Below, piece after piece: positions 1 to 12,781 of a stretch of 64,000 nucleotides of DNA. The position numbers were made by a program, and so were the translations under genes. Each line of letters starts with the position of its first letter. Position 1 is the stretch's first letter. Below the pieces are notes generated by a model. That model did no database searches. It worked only from the letters and a program-made list of their open reading frames with translations, and was not told the origin of the DNA. This stretch comes from Acanthochlamys bracteata (lineage: Eukaryota > Streptophyta > Magnoliopsida > Pandanales > Velloziaceae): the NCBI GenBank assembly GCA_019914995.1, contig CM034127.1:6572001-6636000 (forward strand), read 5' to 3'.

Positions 1-1073
1 GTCTGTCTCGATTCATCTTTTTATTTGACTAATTCGACGCTGCCGATCGTGAATTCGTCCCCAACCATAGTGAAAATTTTGATCTCCAACGGGCGATCTT
101 TAACTCCAAGTAAGTTATTTCTTTTTCTTTATTTCTTTTGCTGAAAATGGAACAAGAAGAAGAAAATTTTGTTTTTGTTTTGATGAATGGCATAAATGAT
201 TTAATGTTGTCATCATCTCATTCCTAAACAATGGATTTCTTGTTTTTTTTTAAACATAGTCTTTCAGATCTTTATTTAGCCTTTCAAATCTTCGGGAATA
301 TCTAAAGAAAACATTCTCGAAGAGAATCTTGTTTTGGTAAACGTCTCATCATCTTAGTTTTTTAGTAAATATTAAATGGTTTAATATTGTCATCATCTCT
401 TCCTATTTTGAGACTTTATGTAAAGAGAATGTCTATTTATGTTTGTTGTTTATTTTTATCTTGTTAAAAAAATCAACTGATCATGATGGTGATGATGGTA
501 TACATTAGTCTTCAAGTTCTTGGGAAACGTTGAGAAAAATATTCTTCAAGTTCTGGCACTTACTACGTTTTTGAGTAGTTCTTTACTAGGACAAAGCATG
601 TTATTATTTCTAGTTGAAAATGGCTACTTTATGTTTGTCAAATTTTCTTTGAAGCCTTTGGTAAGAGTTTTCCAAAACTTTTACAATAACAAGTACAAGA
701 AAAACATAGTGCTATTGAAGCATGTTGGAGATGCTGGTGTATCTAAAAATTCTAAACAAAAATAATACTGGTAGATTATGTCATCTACTAATTCATTATT
801 TGTGCAGCTGCAGTTGTTAATGGCCAGTAGCTGTCTTTATAGATTAGATTTTCAAGTATTTCGAAAGTTAACATTGTTTGTTTCATGTGTACTAAAATAA
901 ATAATTATTCATATACAATGTTATTTATGTTTTTGGTAGTTTAATATGCTCAATACTTATTACGACAGGGATTGTCCCACATAATTAACTGGTTTTTTGA
1001 ATCAACAGTTAATTGATCTTTCGAATCATTTTTTTTTTCCAGATTGCTTTTGAAGTTTTTTCTAACTACCGAG
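1..1073 (+). other. Region upstream of the hAT transposase, probably its 5' non-coding part
   Basis: No coding region is supported here. There are GT-AG-like junctions, for example a donor-like site near 110 and an acceptor-like site near 1041 just before the transposase reading frame. This stretch is probably the 5' untranslated exon(s) and intron of the hAT element, whose left end would lie before the window. That is inference: no terminal inverted repeat was found. Confidence 0.3.
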
Positions 1074-4000
1074 ATGTCTACTGCTGCTCCATCTGAAGCT
1101 GGACCATCTAACCCTACCGGTTCTTCATCAATTCCACAAAATCAAATTGCAAGAGGAAAAACCGATCCTACTTGGAACCATTACAAGGAGTCAGAAACTA
1201 CTAACAGTAGAAATAAAAAAAAGTTGACATGTTTGTATTGCTCAAGAACTTTTGAAGGAGGTAGCATCAACAGAATTAAGCAACACTTAATAGGAGTAAA
1301 AGGAGAAGTCGGAGCTTGTAAGCTTATGCCTTCTGATGTTCGTTATTAGAAGAAGATGAACATAGGCGGGTACGTTTCAAAAAAGAAAATACACCAAGAA
1401 ATGCTCGACGAACAAAACTCATTTAGCCAACAACACTTGCAATCGGAGGAGCAACCATATAGCAAAGCCGTTGATGTTTATGATATTCCAATTTCAACTC
1501 AAGAAAGTGTCACTATAGAGAGTCACACAAGTAAATGTAGCACTGCAAGTGGAAGTAGAACAGGTAAAAATGTTATGGATTCTAATTTCATGCCAAGAAT
1601 AATTCCTAATTCACAACTAACTCTGAAGAATGTCATTCAGAGTAAGGAGGCAAAAGAAAGATATGGAATTGCAATTTCTAAATGGATTATTGATGCATGT
1701 ATATCTTTTCATGTTGTTAGATCTATATTTTGTTAACCTATGATAAATGCCATTGATAGTATGGGTGCAGGCTATAGAGTTCCTAACTATCACAATTTCA
1801 GAAATCTTTTATTGACTAAGAACGTTGAAGAGACGAAACGTTATGTTGAGAGTTTTCGTGACGAATGAAGGAAGACTGGGTGCACTAGAATAGCCGATGG
1901 ATGATCAAATCAGAACAAAAAATATTTAGTCTACTGTCTAAAAGGTACGATTTTCTTAAGTTTGTAGATGCCTCTGATGCTTCAAAAACAGCAAATATGT
2001 TGTATCCACTGTTCAGAGAAGTTGTATTACATATGGGTGCTGATAATATTGTTCACTTTGTGACTGATAATACATCTAATTATATTACTATTGGTAAACT
2101 GTTAGAGCAGGAGTTCTCGATTTTGTTTTGGTCTCATTGTGCTATTCACTTTATTAATTTGATGTTTCAAGATATGGTAAGCTAGATGAGGTTAGCAACT
2201 TAATGGCTCATGCATCTAGAATCACAAAGTACATCTATAATCACTGCTTTTCTTTACATTTGATGAAAAAATTTACATATAGAAGAGAGATACTTCGACC
2301 AACACCTATTTGTTTTGCAATAAATTATATTGCTCTATAAAGCATATTGTCACAGAAATATGTGTTAAGAGCTATGGTAACATCGAAAGAATGGACAACT
2401 TCAGCTTATGCTAGAAATAGTAAAGGTAAGAAATTTGTTAATGATGTTTTTAACTCTAATCTTTTGGACAAAATGTGCACTTGTAGTGAAGCTTATTGTA
2501 CCTTTAGTCTGTACTTTTCGCCTTATTAATAGTGATGATAGATTTTGTATGGGGTACTTATTAGAAGCTATTGATAGTTGCAAAGCTGAAATGTTAAGGA
2601 GATTCAGTAGGAATAAGGAAAAACTTGAACCATATCTGAGCATTGTTAGTGATAGATGGGATAAACAGTTAACCAAAGCTTTACATATAGTTGGGTTTTA
2701 GTTCAATCCCCGTTATCAATAGATAACTCTTTAACTAATAGGATTTCTCCAGCTATTTCTGATCTTCTTGATGTTATATAGAGAAGTTTGCTCATGGAGA
2801 CTTTGACCTAATTAGTAAGTTGACATGTGAGATAAAGTTTTTTAGAAAAGCAGAAGGTGACTTCGGACGTGTTTCTGTTATAGCTAACCGTATATCCATG
2901 GCTCCAAGTAAGTTATCATTAAATGGTTATTTGATTTCATTTATATGACCATATGACTTTATTTGGTTGGTTTTTGTTGCTGTTGGGTATCTATTGAGTG
3001 TAGTTTGTAAACTTCAGATATACGTCAATTTACAAATACTGTACTGGTCTTATACCATCATAAATATTATTAGTAAAATGTTCTCTTTTGACTACAATCA
3101 TCTTTGTTTAAGAGAGTAGTTATTGTAGTTTAATTGTTGCTGCGGATTAATATAAGCAAATGAATGAATAGTAGTCAAGGTTATAATAGATGAGAGAGAT
3201 ATTAGTTAGTAAACTTATTAGAAATCTTAACCCTTATAAAGAAAATGCTGAAAGCACTCTAAGTAATTAAAAAGCAGACTAAATTTCTACCAACAGACTT
3301 CTCCAAATTAATCATCTTTTTTTTTAGTTCCTAAGGAATTTGCTATCAATCTGGGGGTAATATTTAGCTCAGATAGAGTAGTTTTTGTTGATATCAAAGT
3401 TTAGAGGTTTGTATTTAGATACATGGTATAAACAACCAATGATTGAATGAAACCGAAATGTAATCGCAACTAATAGATTTATTGCTGATTGAAACATCAT
3501 ACATTCATAAACTTTGTAATATTTAAAGAGTTCAGCAGTGTATTTGATTTTTCTGTTTTTATAACTCTTGATCTACTTGTAGATGATTGGTGGTTACAAT
3601 GTGGCAATAGTATTAAGCATCTCCAAAAGCTGACAATTCGTACTTTAAGCCAAATATGTAGTGCTTCAAGCTGTGAAAGGAATTGGAGCATTTTCGAGCA
3701 TATCCATTCTAAGAAAAGAAATCGATTGGAGCATCAACATCTTAATGATTTTGTATATATTCACTATAATTTGAGATTGAGACAAAGGTAATGCTTATTA
3801 CTTTATTGTGTATTTTTTTGTACTAAGTTTTACTTTCGTGTGCTTTTGATGGATTGTTTATATATATTAGAAATTATTTTAAGGATCAAAACTATTACCC
3901 TATAGATGCCGAAGAATTTGGTGATAATGATTGGATTTCTGTGGATCAGCTCTCAGCATTAACTAATGAAGAATTAGAGGCATTTTATAGAGAAATGACG

Positions 4001-4299
4001 GCATGCTCAATTCGAGACAAACGCTATGATGGTAATCATATTTTTTTTCTTTTTTTGTTTTTAATTAGTAGTGTGAATTTATGAATTGAACTTATGAAAC
4101 ATAATGGTTTTTAGATTATGAGAACCTTGAAAACCTTGAGCTTGATGATGATGATGACGAAGAGAGAGGTGTTAGTCTAGAACCTATTGGTGGTCAGGAC
4201 CTACTGCTTTCTGGTGGTGTTTTGTACAGATTTGTTATTTCAAGGAAAGTCAAATTCTATAAAGAAGCATTTTTTTACTGTAACTTTGTCGTTCTATAG
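1074..4299 (+). pseudogene. hAT-superfamily transposase pseudogene (BED zinc finger, DUF659, hAT dimerisation)
   Basis: The translation follows the domain order of a plant hAT transposase. From the ATG at 1074 there is a BED-type zinc finger (CLYC, then a histidine in RIKQHL). A DUF659-like part follows at about 1600-2200, including the motifs AIDSMGAGYRVPNYHNFR, VDASDASKTANMLYPLFREV and HFVTDNTSNY. A middle part (AMVTSKEWTTSAYAR) leads to a C-terminal dimerisation domain near 3580-3790 (CERNWSIFEHIHSKKRNRLE). An acidic tail (runs of Asp near 4145) sits on a last exon at 4115-4299 that joins in phase. Introns are still visible, with a donor-like GTAAGT near 2909. The frame is broken by several stops (about 1347, 1734, 1866, 1898, 2183, 2338) and shifts, so no functional transposase can be made. 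Confidence 0.85.
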
Positions 4300-4309
4300 A
4301 AAATGCTTT

Positions 4310-4620
4310 ATGTATTTGAAGGAAATGCCTACTTAAATATAAAGTAGCTTTCTGAAATATGATACAGCTATTACATATTGATGCCTAATTAAATGCTTAA
4401 TGAAATGCCTAAGAAAATGCTTGTATAATTTGATGCCTAATGAAATGCTTTCTGAAATATGGCTAATGAAATTTCTAAAACATGCCTAAGAAAATGCCTA
4501 ATATGCATTGATGCCTCCAGTATATGCTATTATACATTGATTCCTAAGGAAATCCTAATAAAATGCTTTCTTAAACATGATACAGCTATTACAGATTGGT
4601 GCACATATAAGTTATAAGCT
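4310..4620. repeat. Degenerate short tandem repeat built on ATGCCTAA / GAAATGC units
   Basis: Variants of ATGCCTAATGAAATGC recur roughly a dozen times at irregular spacing of about 15-40 bp. A longer unit, GATACAGCTATTACA, occurs twice, at about 4363 and 4580. It lies directly after the transposase reading frame and may be the subterminal repeat region of the hAT element. Subterminal repeats are known in hAT elements as transposase-binding sites, but that role is inferred here. Confidence 0.5.
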
Positions 4621-5741
4621 TTATCATATTTCAGGAATCAAAAGCATATGTATATGTCAGTTGTGCGATCACTAGCTTCGCTGAAAAGCATACAGTTGGA
4701 CTTGAAAGTTGAAATATATGTATTTTATAGACATATGGCCTTTACTGGTTTGTTTTGTACTTTTGTTCACCTGTAGTCTTTAGTCTTTGCTGGTTTTAAT
4801 TGATTATTTATAATGAATATTTATCTCGATCTTAAGACATTTGCTTCTTGTGATATTATCAATAGAAATATATTGGTTTGTAAGATTACTGGTTGATTTT
4901 TGTATTTTGTAAAAGTACAAAATGATTACTGGTGTGAGATATATTTATAAATCATATTTGACTCGATGGTCCGGTGGATGAATCGGTGATCTAGTGATCC
5001 GGTAATTTTTCCGGATCGATGCCCGCCAGTTGAGTCTCCTATGCTTGTAACATTAGTTTTATTTTTCAAAAAAATTAGTTTTTTAATAAATTTTCTACAA
5101 TATTCAAAAAAAAAATTTTTTTTTAAATAAAAATAAATTATATACTATAAAATTTATATATATATATAATTCTTAATTTTAAATAAAAAATTAAACTGGC
5201 TTTAAATTTTTTAAAGTTAAGCTATTATAGAAAAACATTTTACTTTAAACACTCTTACACATTCCTACTTACTAGGCACCGATTAGTTCAACAAAACACA
5301 TTGTTCAACATAAACCTATCCATAATTTAATTAACATAGTAGTAGCATTATCCAAGATAAATCATGAATCAATTGAACCAAATGCTAGTGGAATAATGAA
5401 TTATATTCAAGTATTATTGTTCTTAAATACCGATACATTTACAACTTAAATGAGACACTATTTAGAGAATTTGTTTCCTTAAATTTTATTGATGTGCTTA
5501 AGTTGAAAACAAATATTATATATAAAGAAAAAAAGCACTTACCTTTTATAACTTGATACAAACACAACCAACAAATGATTTTATTATAAATTTTCAAATT
5601 GTAAGGAACACACTCAAACTTATTGTTACATAATAGTTTTAGTGAATTACCTAATTACTTAATATGAGTTAAAAATGTAAAATAAATATTAATATGCAAC
5701 AGCTACATGAAATTAAGCTAACATTAATTTGACATGTAATG
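4621..5741. other. AT-rich non-coding stretch; possible distal end of the hAT element near 4970-5045
   Basis: No gene is seen. At 4970-5045 there is a short CG-containing patch with repeated CCGGT and GATC words (GGTCCGGTGGATGAATCGG and similar). It differs in composition from its surroundings and could be the 3' end of the hAT element, but no matching left end lies in the window. From 5046 on, the DNA is poly-A/T-rich with a TATATATATAT run near 5157. Confidence 0.3.
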
Positions 5742-6600
5742 TGTTGGAAGTATATGCTGATTTGATGATAACAAAGATTCAACAATTATACTCTGACTGT
5801 TTGTCTAGCGAGTACTCAGGCCAGAATAGTAGAAGAATTTGAAGAATAGAATATTCAGACAAAACAACCGCTATTTTGCTACTGTTTTTTATATGCAAAC
5901 TTGACAAATTAAACCATATAGTAATGTTGATTTCAATGGCAAATTTGAACCTAATTTGATGCAATTTGAAGGAGATACTTTCTACAAACATAAAGACATA
6001 CACATAACAAAATTCACTCGAAAGCTAATCTGATTGTCATATATATGTTAGGAAAAAATCGTCAATATAGGAAGAAAATCACAAAGTTAATTGCTGAAAT
6101 TTTTGTCCTTCAATTTTCAGACATAATTTCCACCACGAAATTCAAATGCATGTCAGATCCACTTGAAGAAATTTAACAAAAGATATTCTCATACCAATTC
6201 TCACCAATTTGGATCTGTCGATCTGAAGACGAGCAGAGTATGTAGAGCTATTAAAGCCGTAGCTGTTAAAATCGATATGATCAAACTGACATGAGTGTAT
6301 CAAATAAGGACAACCCAAAAAGAGAATCTAGTTAGAAGATCAAAAATAGAATAGAGAAGAAAAGAATGGAGGTAGAATTTCTTAAAACACTAGGTAGATA
6401 GTAAGTAAAAACAACAAATGAGCTTCAAAGAGGAAAATTCTTTTGACATTTAATCTATTTTTATGATCTTTCTAACTTTTTTGTGAGATTTTGTCTATTA
6501 AGAGAGTGAATCTAAACAAGACTTGTATCTCTGTTGTAAACATAAAAGAAAATATTTGTACTGAACTGTAATGTCATATTGATATAGAATTTGGACTTAG
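5742..6600 (+). repeat. Probable degraded Ty1/copia long terminal repeat
   Basis: The stretch opens with TGTTGGAAG followed by GATAACAAAGATTCAAC, and holds a block near 6180-6330 (CTCACCAATTTGGATCTGTC, CTGAAGACGAGCAGAG). These resemble what I remember of LTRs of SIRE/Maximus-type copia elements in dicots. No partner LTR, target duplication or clear right edge was identified. It may belong with the copia remnant at 10.8-11.9 kb, but that link is only inferred. Confidence 0.35.
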
Positions 6601-9530
6601 ATATCCCTTACTATGTGTTTTGACTAAGCCACAATTTGTAGCTTAAAATGGTTAGCGAAGGTTGAAGGATTGTGGTGAGTTTTTGTTTTTAGGGAACAAG
6701 TTATGGTAGAGGTGTTCGACTGAGCATCGAGTGTTGATTGTAATATTGATTAAATTTAGTTGAATTCTTCTTATAGGCTTACAAATGACTATGGGTGAAG
6801 GTAAGGTTTGTCGAGCTAAGTAATAATCTGCATATATTATGTGCTTGATTATTTTACCCATTCTTTACTTGTGCAATATTCTATCTATTTAACTTTGCTT
6901 CTGCGTAGGATACAACAAAAAATCAGCTAATTGTTCTTACTAATTTATGAAAAGTTTTTATTTTGAATTTTTAATTACACAACTTAATTTATCTCTTTTT
7001 CTATCGAGTTGTTTACACAAGTACTCCAGTAATGTATAATTTATTGTCTCTTGTGTATATTTATCCACATTTTTATTATAATTAGCTATTTGAATATGAA
7101 TTTAAATTCACAACACTAGTGGTGTCTAAAAAGTAACCAATCAGAACTATCAAACTCGAGTTAGCTTAATCCAAATAGTTTGGTTCACATAATTTGAGTC
7201 AAATGGGTCAGATCGGTCTCTTTATAAAAAAAAATCAAGCACTTTTCAAATAGCTTATCCATCTGAATATTTTTTAAAATCCGAAGATCTGACCTAATTT
7301 GAACAGTATTTAATTAATTATATTAACTATAAAATAAAAATATTTTTTATAAAGTAAGAATTAATAATAGTAAAAAGTAGAATTTTCTTTTCAAATTTTT
7401 TTTTAGTAAAATGGTATATAAACTGTTACTCTTTTCCTCTCAGTCATTCTCTATTGTTTTTATAGATTGAGATCCAACGAAGTGATATTAAAGTTAGGTC
7501 TAATAGCAATATTTTGCTAGCTTCTTCAGTTTTAATTGTTTGTGAAGTCGTGAAAGTCTGATGAAATTTGAAACCTTCTCACTTTGATTTTCAATTTTAC
7601 ATTGAAATATAAAGAAAGTGTTCAACCTCATCTCAATCATTTTCAGTAAGTATCAATTTGAAAATTGATTGTGTTTTTTCTCTCATTTCTATTTTCTACG
7701 CTTCATATTTCCTAATTTCATTTCAATAGCTGGTGATGATTATGATGGTGAGATAGTGTAATGTCTCGAATTGTCCTTTAATATAATTTGTCCTTTTTTA
7801 TCAAACAATTTTTTTACTTATGTTTTGTTTTACTAACCCTTATTTTCAAAATAAGTTAGTTGAACTATTCCTTTACCAAAAATTGATCATAGTACCATCA
7901 ATTTCTCTATGCATACAGATATTCACTTCTCTTACTCAAACCCAGAAACAAAATGAAACCCAACTAAAAATTTGCAATTATTATATAAAAATTTCACTTG
8001 CCAAAATTTGATAAATATTTCAGTTGCGAACACCGTGTCTAAAAATTCTACCACCTACCCTCAATCGTGTTGCTTCTCAAGCCAAATCCATCCCATTAGC
8101 TCTGGTGCTAAATGAAAAACCAATAATGAATCACTTTTAATAATTACTTCATGAGATGCATTGAGATGTCTTTTGTTTCTTATCTATTTCTTTCACTTAT
8201 GTTGTTAATTTGTTGTATTATCTGCGTCTGTAAGTATAGTATAGAATTGTAAGTCAGGATGTAATGATTGCATAGAATTGCACACATCATGTTGGATCGT
8301 AATGATCGTAAAAGTCGCATATGATGGTAACCGTCGTAATGGTAACATAGGGTTGCACATAACTTTAGCGGTTGCATAGATTTATAAAGGTCACAATAGA
8401 TTGCACATGGTCGAGAATTTTATAATAGTATCAATTTAACTAATTTAAGTAGGTTGCTTGATTAATTAATTAATTGATATACTAATTTTGCAGGGGTGGA
8501 AGATTTGACGAAGAGATTATCACCACATATGAAGATACTTTCTGTGGAGATTTTAAAAAAATATATTATATTTACAGAAGGAAAATATCTCAAAACTAAA
8601 TACGGCTTGGAATGCTGAGGATCTCTTATTTTGAATAGATTATTTTCAATATCACAATTTTATCTTCAAATAAGATAATTCATCAGATTCTACTATTGAA
8701 AGACAAAACAGAGTAATTTAGAATAGAATGGAGAAAACTTGATGTCAGTATTGAAAAGCTTCACAAGGTTATTAAACTCTGCATAAATGAAAAAGGTGGT
8801 TACTCTTTTCTGAAGAAACTAATATCAATAAGAGGGTGATATACGAGAGAAAATTTTTAAATGTAAATGTAAATAACAAGTTAAGTAGGGTTGCACTTGA
8901 AACATTATATAAAGATTTTCGATGATTGTGCAAACGAAGATTTTCTGAAATTGGTCCTATTATATTTGATAAAATTAGAAATTTTAAGTAAAGACAAACA
9001 TATCTCAATTGGCTTGTCATTAATATAGTTAGTAAATAACTTTCTTATATTATTATTATATTCTTGTATTTAAAATGATTATTGATAAATATCACAAAAT
9101 TTGAATTTTGTTCTACTTAAATGATATATGTATAAGTATATAAAGTCTTACTAGATGTGGGTAAGGCTTTTACATTTGTCAACGACTAATATCTGTAAAA
9201 TTAGTCACTACTGTTGACGTATCATATTAGACTCGCGGACACCAAGTTTGGGAGAGAATTTTGGAATATGTTCATTAAACTCAAAAAATGATATCTTTTA
9301 GTATTTGATTGATCCTTTTTAAAATAAATTATTCTTTTTGTTAAATTACCGATGCTATTAACAAATGTAATAACAGCAAGGGAGAGACTCAGAAAATATA
9401 AGAAATAATGACGAAGCGTCTCCTTGTTCCGCTGAACAAGTGCATGAGATTTTAGTGAAATACTTGCATCGGGTTAAAAAAGACACTAACGTGTTTATGT
9501 CCTCGAGAACAAGAGAATAATGAGAAACTC
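6601..9530. other. AT-rich intergenic DNA without a recognisable gene
   Basis: Only short, unconvincing reading frames are present on both strands. No RNA gene, intact transposon or conserved protein segment was recognised. A locally repetitive patch at 8240-8400 reuses CATAGAATTGCACA and CGTAATGGTAAC words. Most of this is probably old decayed repeat. Confidence 0.5.
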
Positions 9531-9534
9531 AAAG

Positions 9535-9850
9535 CATTCACATACGAGATAAATACCATATTTGTGAAACTGAAGGCTTAAATGAAGTTGATGCCAAAGA
9601 TTTGAAAGTGAACGTGGAGATGAAACCCAAGATAAAAGATTTGAAGGAGCAAGTGGTGATGGAGATGAAAGTTATGGTTATAGATATGAAACAAGAAATG
9701 AAATTAAAGATGAATGCTATGGTTGCAAATATGAACAAATATGTAAAATAAAATATAAAGTACATAATTGTAGGTATCAAGACAAAGATGTAGATATAAA
9801 CGAAGATCGAGTTAGTCGAACTAAATGCCAAAATAAATGTGATTACTAAA
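9535..9850 (+). repeat. GA-rich low-complexity block with two overlapping open + frames
   Basis: Degenerate hexamers such as GAGATGAA and GATATGAA repeat across the block. They leave one + frame open to about 9751, rich in Lys, Met and Glu and helical in character. Another + frame stays open to about 9849 and is rich in Glu, Asp, Arg and Tyr. Neither has a convincing start nor a family I recognise. The longer open frame on the opposite strand is its mirror image. I read it as a decayed simple-sequence array, possibly derived from a coding repeat. Confidence 0.35.
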
Positions 9851-10779
9851 TAGATCTTCCAAAAAAAATAAATAAATAAAAAAGAGACTTCGAATCGATG
9901 ATTAAGAAAATAGTGGAGAGAAAAATAGAAATAATGAGAAGAATGGTATGGAGGGGTAGGAGAAAGAAGGGAGGGTTCTCCATTTGGACAACTTATATAT
10001 AGAAATAGAAGCACTTTTAAGGGAGTAGCAAACAAAAGAGAAGGCTTATTGTCTTGAGAACTTGCTATTAGAATTTTTATACAACACAATTCAAAAGATG
10101 GTAAAGTGAGTTAAATAAGAACAGTTAATTATATCTAGCTTATTTTTTATCAAAATGAAGACTGAGAAATTAGTTAATATCGACACCTACAAACAAATTA
10201 GAATAGAGAATCCGATAATAGTAAAACAAAAAGTTTAGTAATTAACTATTTCTATGCTATTTGGTATTACAGAAAATTATGATTATTATATATAATTTAG
10301 AGATAAATTTAAGCATAGAGTTTATTTGAGTTCGATCTCTTATTTAGAAATAAAGCAATATACACAGAATAATATTTACTTAAGAGCTCATTAAATCATG
10401 GTCTATATAAGTCTAGAAAATCGAAAAAGGTTGAAGAAAAATTAGAAAACAGTAAGTTGTTGAAATTCAAATAATACTGAAGCCGAAATCTAAATGCAGT
10501 TGATCAAAATTTTTTCATCTATTTGAAATCATAATATTACTACTCACTAGTTTTATAGCGTAACTGAGAAAACACTTTAGGCTTAGCTTTTGATCCTCTC
10601 TTCTGTTTGGTAAGAAAGGCTTGGCTAAATATTTTTTATTGTGTTAGTCTTATAAGAAATTATGTATTAGCATAAGACATTATTTAAGACTTGTGAGATA
10701 ACTGCTGAATAGACTTAAAAGTTTAGAAAATTGCTAGTGGTTCGTCTCGAGGAAAGAAACAGTTAAGATAATAGTGTTT

Positions 10780-11900
10780 GGCTAAACATATTTTTATGGT
10801 ATTGTATTAACTTGACAATATTAGTGGATTTCACTTTTGACGAAAAGTGACTGTAAAGATAAGTAAAGTTAGTTACTAAATCATATAAATCTTTATGTGT
10901 TTATATGGTGAATGATGTTTTTTATTTGTTTACATTTGAACTCAATTGAATATATTAACTTCTTATTGTGCAAAAATTATCTACATTTGGTCGACTAAAA
11001 TATTCTTTTTTAAATTTACTTTTGTGAAGAAAGCTACTTCATTCTAATTGATTATAGTGCTGCTATTTTGTAGAAAAATTGATATATAAAAATTTTAACT
11101 ATAAACTTAATTCATCCATCTATTTTTGAGTTGATTGTGCAAATTTGTTCAATAATTGGTATCAGATGGGGATCAAAAGTCTAACAATATTGAGTTATAA
11201 TATCACTTTTTATATCTTCAAAACGTTAATATTTTGTACTCTATTTTAACTCTAATGAATTTCACTAAATACGTTTTTGTAGTACATTTAAAAAGATTTG
11301 GGATCAATTTGAAGCGTTACACATAGGAACATCATAAGTCAAAAAAACTAGTGTAAATTTATTGATGCATGACTATGAAACTTAAAGATAATCAAATATT
11401 AGACTATTATCTAAATATGTAATAGATTCACTTACATCATAATCCATAAGAAAAAGTATTCAAGCCGGAACAATTTAAATGGAAGATACTATCAATCGTG
11501 CTATCTTATCATTATGATGAATCGAAGATAGATGTAATAGAAGAAAATCTCAGCTTTTCGTAGATGACGGTAGATGAACTTATCAAAAAGTTTATATCTT
11601 AAGCATTATACCTTAACGAAACGAATTATTCGATGAAAGGATTTACGTTGAAAACTCTTCCTTAGATGAAAACAATGATATTAATTTACTAACCAAAGTT
11701 CAAAAAATTTTAAAGAAGAATCAGCTACAAGAAAGAATTGATAGCCATTGCACCATTGAAAAATGTCAGAACATTTTAGAAATATTGTCCACTATTGAAA
11801 AAAAGATGAGTAAAGATCTGAAGAAGAAAAGAAGAATGAAAATATAGAGTAACGAGGGTAAAATCTCAATAGAAAAAATCAGTTAGATGAAGTCAATCTA
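10780..11900 (+). mobile_element. Decayed Ty1/copia remnant: LTR end, primer-binding site and gag
   Basis: Around 10820-10900 the text resembles the 3' part of a copia LTR (TTAGTGGATTTCACTTTTGACG). At about 11157 comes TTGGTATCAGA, a primer-binding site for initiator methionine tRNA. After it, a + strand gag can be followed through many stops: IWDQFEALHIGTS near 11290, LMHDYE near 11365, and TVDELIKKF near 11570. These match copia gag order (UBN2 type). Stops and shifts are so frequent that nothing can be expressed. The boundaries are approximate. Confidence 0.5.
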
Positions 11901-12198
11901 TGCATTAGGGCCGATTATAACAATCCACCGAAATAAAATCATCTGAATGCGGCGATTCAAATGAAGAATTATAAATTTTTTTAATTATTATATGTAAAAT
12001 ATATGTATGCAAAAAGCAATTATAAAACTACAAAATATGCATGTATTAAAGAAAAGAGTGACTTTTTAACTAAAGAAGTATTTACTTTACAAATGTTCTT
12101 ACTGATAAGAGTAATACTGTGAAAGATACTCTATATGCTGCGATGAAATGAGGGCTAAATTTTTACACATTGCATATTGAGAACAAAGGTTGAGTTGA

Positions 12199-12402
<204 letters not shown>

Positions 12403-12781
12403 AAATAAATTTAGTAGGAAACTAGAGGAGCCGGTCGGGTACTATATTGTTAAAAGCAAAAATTGGAGGGTGAGGTGAAACCATTTGATACCCACACCCT
12501 TTTTGAAGCACATTTGAATTCTTTTTGAAAGACTTTTGCGAGCTTTTTAAATTCACAAAAGTTTTGCACAATATTTAAAAGTTCTTTCATAAATTAAAAA
12601 ATATAAGTAAACGAGGCATCATTTTTCGGTTTTTTAAGGATACACACCTGTTTCATTCTCAGCCATCATTGTGGCGGGAAGCTCCATAAAACTCCACTAC
12701 CAGTGTAACCAGTGTTTGCTAATTCGAGGCAAAAACCCTAATTTCTCGCCGGAGGGAAAAAAATCTATTCCTCCGGCGATC
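12403..12781 (+). promoter_or_regulatory. MSH1 proximal promoter and 5' UTR
   Basis: This gap separates the plastid fragment from the MSH1 start codon. AAAAAATATAAGTA at about 12595-12608 is a possible TATA box, which would put transcription starts near 12630-12640. The reading frame of exon 1 is open upstream to 12671, but the only initiator there is GTG. The first ATG is therefore at 12782. The TATA call is weak. Confidence 0.4.

Noticed and set aside
9538..10089. 183-codon open frame on the minus strand
   Set aside because: It is the mirror of the GA-rich low-complexity block. The product is Phe/Ile/Ser/Tyr-rich without any domain.
12671..12781. Upstream extension of MSH1 exon 1 starting at GTG
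   Set aside because: The frame is open but has no ATG. The ATG at 12782 gives an MH-start like known MSH1 proteins and a good transit peptide.
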